Shown here: in pieces, positions 7,942 to 17,051 of the stretch | How the letters are laid out: each line of letters opens with the position of its first letter | Numbering within the stretch: the stretch's first letter is position 1 | DNA from: Ignavibacteriota bacterium | GTDB taxonomy: Bacteria; Bacteroidota; Ignavibacteria; Ignavibacteriales; Melioribacteraceae | Direction: 5' to 3' | Assembly (NCBI GenBank): GCA_016708125.1 | Contig: JADJGF010000001.1 | Coordinates: 2,192,001 to 2,256,000, forward strand | DNA length: 64,000 nt | The notes under the pieces: generated by a model | Told to the model about the DNA's origin: nothing | The model's input: the letters and a program-made list of their open reading frames with translations, nothing else | The model's database searches: none | Program-made: the position numbers and the translations under genes

Positions 7942-7964
7942 AGCTCCTTCATTTTGAGGGAGCT
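7942..7964 (+). terminator. Hairpin after the DUF6266-like gene
   Basis: AGCTCCTTCA pairs with TGAGGGAGCT (one G-T wobble) around a 3-nt loop, 12 bp after the stop codon. The following bases (CTTTAA) give only a weak U-tract, so it is a probable rather than classical intrinsic terminator. Confidence 0.5.
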
Positions 7965-8122
7965 CTTTAAATAATTCAACTCATTTCTACCCTTCGCCCT
8001 TATTCATTCGGTTCACTCACTCATAAAGGCTCTCAAATATCTTACATCGTCATCATTCAATGTAGCTATGTTGCTATCGCTCCATAACTACATACAAGCA
8101 TATTTATTTTACATCCTTGTTT

Positions 8123-8455
8123 TTAGGCATTATCTTTAATAGTTGTAGTAGTTCCATTTACTTTAACAGAAGCGATTCCATTCTCCATTGCAGTTACTGA
8201 TGAATACATTTCGCTTCTTCCTAAAATTTCATTGTTGACTGCTTTAAGAACAAAATATGGTTCATTTCTGGATGATTTTCTCCTTTCATATCTAGCATCA
8301 TTCGTACAATTATTCTGTACGGCTTTTATACCATTTTGCGCAGAAGCTTTAGTAGTATAACGTTCACTTGTTAAAATAGTTTCGTTGTTTCCAGCTTTAA
8401 GATTAAACATAAATTGACCATCGGTACTTTTTTTAAGTTCATAATAACCAGCCAT
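8123..8455 (-). CDS. YegP/DUF1508 family protein, two repeats
   Basis: A 110-residue protein made of two DUF1508 repeats. The first is at about 8-50 (DGQFMFNLKAGNNETILTSE with YTTKASAQNGIKAVQNN). The second is at about 60-102 (NEPYFVLKAVNNEILGRSEM with YSSVTAMENGIASVK). The family, including E. coli YegP, is widespread but of poorly defined function, sometimes linked to stress. It is encoded opposite to its neighbours, with an AGGTAATT ribosome-like site before the ATG. The length is normal for the two-repeat form. Identification is firm; the role is not. Confidence 0.85.
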   Translation of the reverse strand: MAGYYELKKSTDGQFMFNLKAGNNETILTSERYTTKASAQNGIKAVQNNCTNDARYERRKSSRNEPYFVLKAVNNEILGRSEMYSSVTAMENGIASVKVNGTTTTIKDNA

Positions 8456-9023
8456 AATTACCTCGATTTAATTGTTAGCTTATTTAACTAAAAACTTAGA
8501 ATTAAAAATATCTTAATATGTTAACTAAATAAATAAATTATAGATAATAAAAGTTTTATCTAAATTAACTTACCTTTATAATAATAGCAAGATTAAATTT
8601 AATCCTTATATTTAGCTTTATTTATTATTTTACAGCTACCCAAAACACCACTTTAGTATGTTACTCCTAAAGTCGTAACTTTAAAGCATATTATGCCCGC
8701 TAAAATAAAAGCTTAGTCTTTACCTTTCATATTCATAAATCGGGCAAGGGTATATAAACGAAGTAGGGTAAAACTCTACTTCGCCCTTGCCATACATAAT
8801 AAATTTAATCTTTACATTGTCACAATAACCTAAAATAAATTCGCCGGAAAGTTTGTAGCGGGCAAAATATGTTTTTTGCGGAGTGATCTATATTTTTGAA
8901 TTCAGCGATATTATAATATTATTGATAAAAAGGTAAGTAATCACTAATTTAACTTTAGAATGACATTAAATTTAACTAACCATATTAACCAACCAATTAA
9001 GTCAAGGATGTATTGGCAAAAAG
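8456..9023. other. Gene-free stretch at the island end with nested inverted repeats
   Basis: No credible gene is seen. The stretch carries TGCCCGCTA at 8694-8702 and its exact reverse complement TAGCGGGCA at 8856-8864. They enclose the bulged hairpin listed separately. An open frame running into the tRNA (8960-9181) is a translated-tRNA artefact. The first 60 bp probably contain the promoter of the leftward YegP-like gene. Confidence 0.5.
8743..8791. repeat. 16-bp stem hairpin with one-sided 8-nt bulge
   Basis: The outer stem GGCAAGGG (8743-8750)/CCCTTGCC (8784-8791) and inner stem CGAAGTAG (8759-8766)/CTACTTCG (8776-8783) are both perfect. The inner loop is 9 nt. An unpaired TATATAAA (8751-8758) sits on the left strand only. 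The asymmetric bulge is unlike a simple terminator and there is no T-run. Confidence 0.65.
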
Positions 9024-9053
9024 TCGGTACACAGTCGGTACATTTTCGGTACA
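9024..9053. repeat. Three TCGGTACA repeats phased at 11 bp, arm-site-like
   Basis: TCGGTACA begins at 9024, 9035 and 9046, exactly one helical turn apart. The array ends about 75 bp from the 3' end of tRNA-Asp. Short direct repeats in this position are characteristic of tyrosine-integrase arm sites next to tRNA attachment sites. No integrase gene is in the window, so the assignment is an inference. Confidence 0.5.
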
Positions 9054-9092
9054 ATGATAGTGGGATTTTAAAGAAGTGCAGAAATAAAAAAA

Positions 9093-9117
9093 GCCTCAAA
9101 ACAATCTGTTTTGAAGC
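9093..9117 (-). terminator. Terminator downstream of tRNA-Asp
   Basis: GCCTCAAAACA pairs with TGTTTTGAAGC around a 3-nt loop, with one mismatch. On the reverse strand it follows the tRNA by about 10 nt and ends in a long T-run (complement of the A-run at 9082-9092). It also has a T-run on the forward strand, so it may work in both directions. Confidence 0.8.
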
Positions 9118-9126
9118 TTTTTTATG

Positions 9127-9200
9127 CGGGGCCGACGAGACTCGAACTCGCGACCTCCTGCGTGACAGGCAGGCGTTCTAACCAACTGAACTACAACCCC
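9127..9200 (-). tRNA. tRNA-Asp (GUC)
   Basis: On the reverse strand the acceptor arm GGGGTTG pairs with CGGCCCC (two G-U pairs). The D-loop GTTCAGTTGGTTAGAAC, anticodon arm CCTGC-CTGTCAC-GCAGG and T-arm GCGAG-TTCGAGT-CTCGT are all complete. The anticodon GTC gives aspartate and the discriminator base is G. The CCA end is not encoded. The 3' end faces the accessory region, so it is a plausible integration target. Confidence 0.95.
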
Positions 9201-9402
9201 AATAACAAAAAACTAACAAGTCTTGAATATAATTTTTGTTGCGCTTTAACTTCCATCAGTTGACAGATGAACTATGACTTCAATAAAAATAGTTGCTAAA
9301 AATAATATTTTTTACTCAAAAAGCAAAGTATTTTGATATCTTCTTAAAAATATCGAATTGACTCACAATTAAAGTAACCGAAGTTAATTAGGAAAACAAT
9401 AC

Positions 9403-10730
9403 GTTGCCTCATAATATAAGTAACCGAAAAAAGCGGAAATATTATGAGCAAAAAGTCGAAACAAGAGTATATTGCAGCTATACGAGCAAGATATTTAAGT
9501 TCAAATAAGGCAGAAAAACAGAAACTTCTTTATGAAATATGCACTACTTGTGGATATAATAGAAAATATATAATAAGGGTATTGAATAAAAAAAGAAATA
9601 AAAGGAACCCCAAAGAAAAAAGCCGGCAGAAAGAAAAAATTTGCTCACAATGAGATAATAGCAGCATTAAAGAATATTTGGAAATCAACTAATCTTATTT
9701 GCTCAAAAAGATTAAAATATGCAATACCACTATGGCTTCCATTTTATGAGGGAGAACTAACAGAAGAAAATAGAAAACTTCTTCTCAGAATTTCACCAGC
9801 AACAATAGACCGACTCTTAAAACCGATTAGGAATAAATTTAAGAAAAAAGGATTATCAACAACCAAACCGGGTTCTTTAATCAAAAAACAAATTCCAATA
9901 AAAACAAACCAGTGGGATGAGAGTTCCCCGGGATTTATTGAAGCAGATACCGTAGCTCATTGTGGAGACTCGATTACTGGTAGTTTTGTCTATACAGTTA
10001 ACACTGTTGATATTGCCTCCGGATGGACTGAAGCACGTGCTATATGGGGCAAAGGACAACAAGGAACTTTTAAGGCTATTGAATCTATTGAGAATTCTCT
10101 CCCTTTCAAAGTTCTTGGTTTTGATTCTGATAACGGTGGTGAATTTCTTAACTGGCATCTATTGGCTTACTTCACGAAACGTAAACAACCGGTTGACTAT
10201 ACTCGTTCACGAGCTTATATGAAAAACGATAATGCACATATTGAAGGTAAAAATTGGACTCACATCAGGCAATATTTTGGTTATCATCGCTTCGATAATA
10301 TTAAAATTGTTGAGCTGATGAATGATATTTTTACTAATGAATGGTCTTTGTTTTTTAACTTCTTTATTCCTTCTTCTAAAATTATTTCCAAAGTTCGCGA
10401 TGGCTCTCAAGTTATCAAAAAACACGATCAGCCTAAAACCCCTTTTCAAAGAATTTTAGACTCTACGGTTGTCTCTAAGAAAACTAAAATCCTCTTGACA
10501 AATAAACACACAAAATTAAATCCCTTTTTGCTACAAAACTCAATCTCTCGTAAAATAAATGAAATCTTGAAGTTGATTTGACGTTATCAACATATTAACA
10601 AAGAAAGAAAAAAAGTAGCAAAAAAAGAAAGAAACAATTATTATTACTTTTTATTATCTATTTGGAATTTTTATGAACTCTTTTTTCAACATTTTTTCTT
10701 TACCATAGTTACCTTTTATTTTGAGGCAAC
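9403..10730 (+). mobile_element. Insertion sequence with DDE transposase and terminal inverted repeats
   Basis: The left end begins GTTGCCTCATAATATAAG. The complement of the right end reads GTTGCCTCAAAATAAAAG, followed by GTAAC on that end and TAACC on the left, giving terminal inverted repeats of over 20 bp with few mismatches. The enclosed 1.3 kb carries one frameshifted transposase. I see no convincing target duplication in the flanks (AATAC on the left, TGGAT on the right). An extra copy of the left-end word AAGTAACCGAA occurs outside the element at 9372-9382 as well as inside at 9418-9428. The family name is not certain; it resembles rve-type elements. Confidence 0.8.
9444..10581 (+). 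pseudogene. Frameshifted IS transposase (rve/DDE integrase-like)
   Basis: The first frame (9444-9653) encodes an N-terminal helical, HTH-like DNA-binding region: KQEYIAAIRARYLSSNKAEK and CGYNRKYIIRVLNK. A second frame, open from 9586 to 10581, continues it (KKAGRKKKFAHNEIIAALK) and contains the rve-type catalytic core: D in FIEADTVAHCG, D in GFDSDNGGEF and E in AHIEGKNW. The two join near the A-rich run at 9612-9621 by a net +1 (or -2) shift, not the usual -1 of programmed IS frameshifting. So the gene is probably broken by an indel or a sequencing error. The rejoined product is about 378 aa, normal for the group. Confidence 0.8.
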
Positions 10731-10794
10731 TGGATATCATTGGCATTAAATATTATTTAATAAAATATCTTTTACACTCTCAAAAAAATAAATT

Positions 10795-11934
10795 TTAGTA
10801 AGCTCCAATCCATCTTATTACACTATGATCCATCTCTTCTACACCAAAACTTGCACCAACTTGTAATGCTGCATGTACACTTTGATTTTCTGATGTTACT
10901 AATTTTTGTCTTTTAATTGCATCTTCAATTTTTACGCTTGTAATATCAGAACCTTTTAGAGCTACCATCATACCAAACATTTTATTCATAGCTAAATTAA
11001 TTGCATAAGTTCCAAATCTTGTTGAAAGAATTCTATCAAATGGTGTTGGACTTCCACCTCTTTGCAAATGACCTAAAACTGTATATCGAGTTTCAATTTT
11101 TGTGTTTTCCGAAATTCTTTTTGAAACATGTTCAGCAATTCCACCAAGTTGAATTGGATCTGTACGTTTAATATCTTTAGCTTTTATTACCATTTCTTCA
11201 TTTTGAGCTTTTGCACCTTCAGCTACGCAAACTATGCTAAATCTTTTTCCTTGCATACTTCTTTGTTCAACTTTATCGTAAATCACTTCCCAGCTAAATG
11301 GAAATTCCGGAAGTAGAATTATATCTGCGCCACCTGCCAATCCGCCGTTTAATGCAATCCATCCGGCATAACGACCCATAACTTCAATTACCATAACTCT
11401 ATGATGTGTTGATGCAGTTGTGTGCAGTCTGTCCAAAGCTTCCGAAACAACAAAAACAGCAGAATCGTGCCCAAATGTTTGATCTGTTGCTTCTAAATCA
11501 TTATCAATTGTTTTGGGCACTCCGACAATGTTCATTCCCATTTCGGATAATTTATGTGAGATGTGCATAGTTCCATCTCCACCAATAGCAATAACAGCAT
11601 CTAAATTCCATGCATCATAATTTTTCATTGCTTTTTTAGAACGGTCCACTATTTGAATTTCATCGCCAATATCTTCCGGCCAATGAAATGGGTCTCCTTT
11701 ATTTGAGCTTCCTAAAATACTTCCGCCTTGAGCTAAAATACCGGAAACATCTTTGTTGTAAAGCTCAATTGCTTTTCCTTCAACTAAACCTTCAAAACCA
11801 TCTTGAATGCCAAGAACTGTTAAGCCATTGTCATGAGCTGGTTTTGCTACTCCTCTTATTACTGCATTTAATCCCGGGCAATCACCACCTCCGGTTAAAA
11901 TTCCAATGCGCTTAATTTGATTTGACTTTGCCAT
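10795..11934 (-). CDS. pfkA: 6-phosphofructokinase
   Basis: A 379-residue phosphofructokinase that phosphorylates fructose 6-phosphate to the 1,6-bisphosphate in glycolysis. Visible landmarks are GGGDCPGLN (15-23, nucleotide binding), GGDGT (118-122), PKTIDND (140-146, catalytic base D in TIDND) and MGRYAGWIAL. Glycine in GGDGT at the position equivalent to E. coli G104 favours ATP over pyrophosphate as donor. The lysine in PKTIDND (E. coli has glycine) is the combination seen in long mixed-substrate group III enzymes. Cytoplasmic. It lies 60 bp downstream of rnhC on the same strand. The IS stops about 60 bp beyond its 3' end without damaging it. Confidence 0.95.
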   Translation of the reverse strand: MAKSNQIKRIGILTGGGDCPGLNAVIRGVAKPAHDNGLTVLGIQDGFEGLVEGKAIELYNKDVSGILAQGGSILGSSNKGDPFHWPEDIGDEIQIVDRSKKAMKNYDAWNLDAVIAIGGDGTMHISHKLSEMGMNIVGVPKTIDNDLEATDQTFGHDSAVFVVSEALDRLHTTASTHHRVMVIEVMGRYAGWIALNGGLAGGADIILLPEFPFSWEVIYDKVEQRSMQGKRFSIVCVAEGAKAQNEEMVIKAKDIKRTDPIQLGGIAEHVSKRISENTKIETRYTVLGHLQRGGSPTPFDRILSTRFGTYAINLAMNKMFGMMVALKGSDITSVKIEDAIKRQKLVTSENQSVHAALQVGASFGVEEMDHSVIRWIGAY

Positions 11935-11994
11935 TATTTACCTAATTAAATGTATTTAAATATATATTTTTAAAAGTAATTTCTAAAATATAAA

Positions 11995-12912
11995 CTAATT
12001 CTCGAAAATTTTTTGTGCAGTTTTAAAATGCATCTTAACTAATTTTTCTAAAGTTTCTTTACCATACTTAATAAAAATATTTTTTGCTGAAATTTCCACT
12101 TCTTTTGAGGCGCCTTTTAATACATTATACCCATCATAATTTTTTTTATTAAACCACTTATTTAATTCATTTCTTGCCAAAATTGAAGCAGCAGCAACTC
12201 CCACATATTTCTCAGCTTTTGGAATTTGTATAAAATTTACATTTGCAAAATTATTTTTCAAAGAAATATTTAGAGGTGTTTTACTAAACTGATCAACAAT
12301 AATTGTTTGCGGTTTAAAAATTGGATAAAGATTTTCTATAACTTTTGAGTGTCCCCAATTTAATAATTTATTTAAATTTTTAAATTCGTTATAAAGCTGA
12401 TTATATTTTTCCGGGTTAATAATTACAATTGAATAATTTTTAGGGAATTTAGTTTTTATAATTTTTGCAAGTTCATCAATTTTTGAATCATATAATTCCT
12501 TGCTGTCTTTAACTCCTAAATTTAAAAGAAATTTTTGAATTTCTTCATTTGCAAAAAATCCGGCAATAATTAACGGACCAAAAAAATCTCCTTTCCCGGT
12601 TTCATCTGTTCCAATGTATTCATCATAATTAGCAGCCAAATCATTTCTAAAATCTAAAATGTAATTGCCATTTATTATACCATTTAATTCATCAAACTCT
12701 TTAGAAGAATTATTTCCTTGAAGAATAGTTTTTAATCCTTTCTTTCCAAAATAAACTAGAATTTTTATTTTTTGTTTATTCTTTAAAACTTCAACTTCAT
12801 AATTGTATTGTTTAAGCTCAATTTTACTTGTTTGGTAATTTTCATTCTGAACAATATCAGAAAGTTCAGTAATTTTTTTTAATGCCGAAGTTTGAATTTG
12901 ATTTTCATTCAT
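11995..12912 (-). CDS. rnhC: Ribonuclease HIII
   Basis: A 305-residue RNase HIII that removes RNA from RNA/DNA hybrids. It has the characteristic N-terminal TBP-like domain (about 1-90), then GTDETGKGDFFGPL (101-114, with metal ligands D103 and E104), VKDSKEL (D137) and IIVDQF (D208). Basic residues in AEKYVGVAAASILARNEL complete the type 2 signature. The length is normal for the family. It probably shares transcription with pfkA downstream and has a divergent promoter region with the sensor kinase gene (119 bp gap). Confidence 0.92.
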   Translation of the reverse strand: MNENQIQTSALKKITELSDIVQNENYQTSKIELKQYNYEVEVLKNKQKIKILVYFGKKGLKTILQGNNSSKEFDELNGIINGNYILDFRNDLAANYDEYIGTDETGKGDFFGPLIIAGFFANEEIQKFLLNLGVKDSKELYDSKIDELAKIIKTKFPKNYSIVIINPEKYNQLYNEFKNLNKLLNWGHSKVIENLYPIFKPQTIIVDQFSKTPLNISLKNNFANVNFIQIPKAEKYVGVAAASILARNELNKWFNKKNYDGYNVLKGASKEVEISAKNIFIKYGKETLEKLVKMHFKTAQKIFEN

Positions 12913-13031
12913 AGATAATAATTGAAGAAATTGAATGTGAATTGTAAGTGAACGACAATTTAATTTATATGTTATAAATATAATTATTTATTAGTATTTT
13001 AATATATTAAATAGGCACTAAAGAATCTAAA

Positions 13032-16000
13032 ATGCTTTCAAATCAATATTTAAAAATATTATTTTCCACTTTTTTATTTGTATTGATTTTCAATTCGCAA
13101 AATATAGTTTTTAGTCAAAGTAATTTTATTTTAAACAAAAATGAAATTTATAAAGATTTAATGTTTGATAGATTATCTATCGAAAATGGACTTTCGCAAA
13201 TAACCGTTCACGCAATTTTGCAAGACAGCAAAGGATTTTTATGGTTTGGAACTGAAGACGGATTAAATAGATACGATGGTTATGATTTTTTAGTTTATAG
13301 AAATGATCCTTCGGATACAAATTCAATTTCCGATAATTTTATTTGGACAATCTTTGAAGATTCCGATTCGAATTTGTGGATTGGAACCAATGGCGGCGGG
13401 CTTAATCGATATATTTATGAGACAAATAGTTTCACACATTTTCTAAATGACCCACGGAATAAAAATTCGATAAGCGAAAATAATATCAGAACAATTATCC
13501 AAAATAAATTAGGCAATTTAATTTTAGGTGCAAACAGCAAAGGATTATCTGAATTCAATTACAAAAAAAATATATTTAACAAAATTTCACTTGAAAGAAA
13601 ATCTACAAAGGGAAATGATGCAAATGCAGTAAGAGTTTTGCATTTAGATAAAAATAATATTTTATGGATTGGAACAGAAGGCGGCGGACTTTTTGAGTTT
13701 GATCAAAGTAAAAATGTTATTACAAATTATTTAAGCAGCGGAAATGAAAACAGCCTAAGCAGCAACACAGTTTGGGCTTTAACATCATTTGAAAATAATT
13801 TGTGGATTGGAACTTACAACGGCGGATTAAATAAATTAAACAAAATCACAAAAAAAATTACGCAATATAAAACAGCAAATTCTAACTCTTTTTTGATAAA
13901 TAATAATATTACGGATTTAGATTTTGATAATTCTAATATGTTATGGATTTCTACTGAAGGCGGATTAAGTTTATTTGAAGAAAAATCAAATCACTTTATA
14001 AATTATTCTAATTTATCTGATTTAAAAAGTTTAAGTAAAAATTTGATAAGAACAATTTTTATTGATAAGAATAATCTTGTTTGGATTGGTACAGTTGGCG
14101 GAGGAATAAATAAAGTAAACATAAATAGAAAATTTAAGCATTTTAATCATAATCCTTCCGATGAAAATAGTTTAAGTCACAGTATGATTCGAGAAATTTC
14201 TGAAGATTCATTCGGAAATATTTGGATTGGGACTCTTGGAAAAGGTTTAAACAGATTTAGCAAATTAGAAAATAAGTTTCAACATTTTGGAACTTCGATA
14301 AATAATAAGTTTAGTTTAAGTGAAAATAATATTACTTCAATTTATGAAGATTCGCCTGGTAATTTGTGGGTCGGAACTTGGTCCGGCGGTTTGAATAAAA
14401 TTACATTTAAACCAAATTCAAGAAATTCAATAATCGAAAATGTGAAAGTTTTTAAAAATAATCCGAATGATAAAAACTCAATCAGCAATGATATTATCCA
14501 ATCAATTTTTCAAGATTCAAAAAAGCAATTGTGGATCGGCACAGAAAATGGTTTGGATGTTTATAATGATAAGTTTAAAAAAGTTTTTCACTTTTCAAGC
14601 GATGATTCAACTCAGACAAATATCAGCGATAACAGAATTCAATCAAAATGTATTATTGAAGATAGATTTGGAAATTTGTGGATAGGCACTTGGAAAGGTT
14701 TAAATCAAATTATTTTCCCTAACAAAAATAATTCGAATGATTTTTCTAATATCCAAATAAATAAATATTTAAATATTCCGGGAAATGCAAAGAGCATTAG
14801 TGATAACAGAGTAATTTCGTTATACGAAGACAAATCTAAAAGTTCGGGAAATAAATTAATTATTTGGGCGGGAACAATTGGCGGCGGATTAAATAAAATT
14901 ATCATAAATGGAAATAATGAAAATCAAAATTATACTATAAAACATTTTACAGAAAAAGACGGTTTACCCAACAATGTTATTTATGGAATTATTGGTGATG
15001 AAGATGGAAATTTATGGCTGAGTACAAATAACGGAATTTCCAAATTTAATATTGCGCATGAAAAATTTAAAAATTATGATACGCGCGATGGTTTGCAGAG
15101 TAATCAATTTTTTTGGGGAGCTTATCATAAAGCAAAAGACGGAACTTTTTATTTTGGCGGAATAAACGGATTAAATTCTTTTGTTCCGAGTCAGCTAATT
15201 GAAAACAATAACGAACCGCCGGTTTATATTACAAATTGCAATATTGTTCCAATTGATTTTCCAAATCAGCAGAAAATCATTAATATCAATTCATTCAGCA
15301 AAACAAAAATTATAACTTTGCCTTATAATCAATATAAAATTGATTTTGAATTTGCTGCCTTGGATTATGTAACTCCGGAAAAAAATCAATATAAATATTT
15401 CCTAGAAAATTTTGATGAAAGAGCAGCACTTACTCAAAATAACAAAATATCTTATACAAATGTTTCTGATGGAAAATATATTTTTCACGTAAAAGGATCA
15501 AATAATGACGGCGTATGGAGTAAGAATGATGTAATGCTAACAATTATAATTAGAACACCATATTGGAAAACTTGGTGGTTTGTTTTATTAATTGCAGCAA
15601 CAATTTCAATTTTGGTTATTTATTATATTACTTCACAAGTTAGAAATCTGCTTTCGGTAGAAAGATTAAGAACAAAATTAGCTGCTGATTTGCATGATAA
15701 TATTGGATCAAGCTTAACGGAAATTTCAATTCTAAGTGAAGTAATTAATACAAAACTAAAAAGTAAGGATGAAGAAGTTGTAAAAAATCTGAACAAAATT
15801 AGTTTAAAATCTCGTTACTTAATTGATAAAATGAGCGATATTGTTTGGCTTGTAAATCCGCAAAGAGATTCTTTATATGATTTAATTTTACGATTGCAAG
15901 ATACCTATTCGGAACTTCTTGCAGATACATCAATTTCATTCAGATCGGAAAATTTAAAATCGTTGGAAAAAGTAACTCTTTCTATGGAACACAGACAGCA

Positions 16001-16268
16001 TTTATTTTTAGTTTTTAAAGAAGCAATAAATAATTCAATTACGCACAGCAGTTGTTCGGAAATTTTACTTAATGCAAAAGTTGAACGCAAAAAATTAGAA
16101 ATGATTTTAACGGATAACGGTAAAGGTTTTATTGTTAATAATAATGATGAAAATTTAGGAAACGGTTTAACAAATATGCAGAAAAGAGCAAAAAAAATCG
16201 GCGGAAAATTATTTATAAATTCTGAAGTTGGTAAAGGTACCGTAGTTAAGTATATTGGTCATATTTAG
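13032..16268 (+). CDS. Reg_prop two-component sensor histidine kinase
   Basis: A 1078-residue membrane sensor. It has a signal peptide or first helix (1-28) and about 14 two-component propeller repeats (blade motif W-I/F-G-T-x-x-G, for example WFGTEDGLNRY and WIGTNGGGLNRY), which would make two seven-bladed domains outside the membrane. These are followed by a Y_Y_Y domain (about 765-840) and a membrane helix (about 848-868). The cytoplasmic part has a HisKA_3 dimerisation domain with phospho-acceptor H888 (AADLHDNIGSSLTEI) and an HATPase_c domain (EAINNSITHS, LTDNGKGF, GNGLTNM). It is a separate kinase, not a Bacteroides-type hybrid. Two response regulators follow. In Bacteroidota such sensors often read glycan fragments and control adjacent utilisation genes, which would suit the locus downstream. 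Confidence 0.92.
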   Translation: MLSNQYLKILFSTFLFVLIFNSQNIVFSQSNFILNKNEIYKDLMFDRLSIENGLSQITVHAILQDSKGFLWFGTEDGLNRYDGYDFLVYRNDPSDTNSISDNFIWTIFEDSDSNLWIGTNGGGLNRYIYETNSFTHFLNDPRNKNSISENNIRTIIQNKLGNLILGANSKGLSEFNYKKNIFNKISLERKSTKGNDANAVRVLHLDKNNILWIGTEGGGLFEFDQSKNVITNYLSSGNENSLSSNTVWALTSFENNLWIGTYNGGLNKLNKITKKITQYKTANSNSFLINNNITDLDFDNSNMLWISTEGGLSLFEEKSNHFINYSNLSDLKSLSKNLIRTIFIDKNNLVWIGTVGGGINKVNINRKFKHFNHNPSDENSLSHSMIREISEDSFGNIWIGTLGKGLNRFSKLENKFQHFGTSINNKFSLSENNITSIYEDSPGNLWVGTWSGGLNKITFKPNSRNSIIENVKVFKNNPNDKNSISNDIIQSIFQDSKKQLWIGTENGLDVYNDKFKKVFHFSSDDSTQTNISDNRIQSKCIIEDRFGNLWIGTWKGLNQIIFPNKNNSNDFSNIQINKYLNIPGNAKSISDNRVISLYEDKSKSSGNKLIIWAGTIGGGLNKIIINGNNENQNYTIKHFTEKDGLPNNVIYGIIGDEDGNLWLSTNNGISKFNIAHEKFKNYDTRDGLQSNQFFWGAYHKAKDGTFYFGGINGLNSFVPSQLIENNNEPPVYITNCNIVPIDFPNQQKIININSFSKTKIITLPYNQYKIDFEFAALDYVTPEKNQYKYFLENFDERAALTQNNKISYTNVSDGKYIFHVKGSNNDGVWSKNDVMLTIIIRTPYWKTWWFVLLIAATISILVIYYITSQVRNLLSVERLRTKLAADLHDNIGSSLTEISILSEVINTKLKSKDEEVVKNLNKISLKSRYLIDKMSDIVWLVNPQRDSLYDLILRLQDTYSELLADTSISFRSENLKSLEKVTLSMEHRQHLFLVFKEAINNSITHSSCSEILLNAKVERKKLEMILTDNGKGFIVNNNDENLGNGLTNMQKRAKKIGGKLFINSEVGKGTVVKYIGHI

Positions 16269-16287
16269 TTAATTAAAAAAGTATTTT

Positions 16288-16926
16288 ATGATAAATGTTG
16301 TAATTGTAGAAGACAGCAACACAATTAGAGAAGGATTAAAACTTCTAATAGATGGAACTGAAGGTTATTCTTGTATGGCTGCATTTTCTAATTGTGAAGA
16401 TCTTCTTGAAGTTGTTGCAAAATTAAAAGTTGATGTAATTCTAATGGATATTGATCTTCCGGGAATTTCCGGAATTGAAGGAATTAGAAGAATAAAAAAA
16501 ATCTCAGAAGAAATATTAATTTTAATTCTCACAATTTATGATGAAAATGAATTAATATTTGAAGCGCTTTGTGCAGGAGCTTCCGGATATTTGGTAAAAA
16601 AAACTCCTCCATCAAAATTGTTGGATGCAATTAGAGACGCTTATGAAGGCGGCGCGCCGATGACAAGCAACATTGCAAGAAAAGTTGTTGATTATTTCCA
16701 AAAATCAAAACCAATTCAAAAAGATTTTGAACATATAACTTTAACAAAACGAGAAAAAGAAGTTTTAAGCGGATTAGTTGAAGGAAACAGCTACAAAGCA
16801 ATTGCCGATGAGTTAAATGTAAGTCTTGATACGGTTAGATTTCACTTTAGAAATATTTATAAAAAAATGCACGTCCACTCACAATCGGAAGCTGTTGTAA
16901 AAGCATTAAAAGAAGGCTTAGTATAA
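16288..16926 (+). CDS. NarL/LuxR-type response regulator
   Basis: A 212-residue response regulator. The receiver domain (1-120) has the acidic pocket E8/D9, phospho-acceptor D54 (ILMDIDLPG), T/S in LTIYDE and the lysine in YLVKKTPP. A LuxR-type helix-turn-helix follows at about 150-208 (LTKREKEVLSGLVEGNSYKA, then LNVSLDTVRFHFRNIYKKM). It starts 19 bp after the sensor kinase, so it is the obvious partner. DNA targets are not visible in the sequence; the downstream secreted and TonB genes are candidates by context. Confidence 0.93.
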   Translation: MINVVIVEDSNTIREGLKLLIDGTEGYSCMAAFSNCEDLLEVVAKLKVDVILMDIDLPGISGIEGIRRIKKISEEILILILTIYDENELIFEALCAGASGYLVKKTPPSKLLDAIRDAYEGGAPMTSNIARKVVDYFQKSKPIQKDFEHITLTKREKEVLSGLVEGNSYKAIADELNVSLDTVRFHFRNIYKKMHVHSQSEAVVKALKEGLV

Positions 16927-17051
16927 TCCTACCAATAAATGCAGTAATTAATTTGTAAATTCGAAAATCCTCAAAAAAACTATCCTTTTATGTAGTTACA
17001 AAAATATTAAATTCTGAGTAACTTTTGGCTACTAAATCCGAAACGAATTTT

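Noticed and set aside
8960..9181. 73-aa forward ORF ending GADETRTRDLLRDRQAF
   Set aside because: Its C-terminal half is the translated complement of tRNA-Asp and its terminator, a well-known artefact; there is no ribosome site.
9962..10222. Out-of-frame ORFs within the IS
   Set aside because: They run in frames other than the one carrying the DDE motifs.
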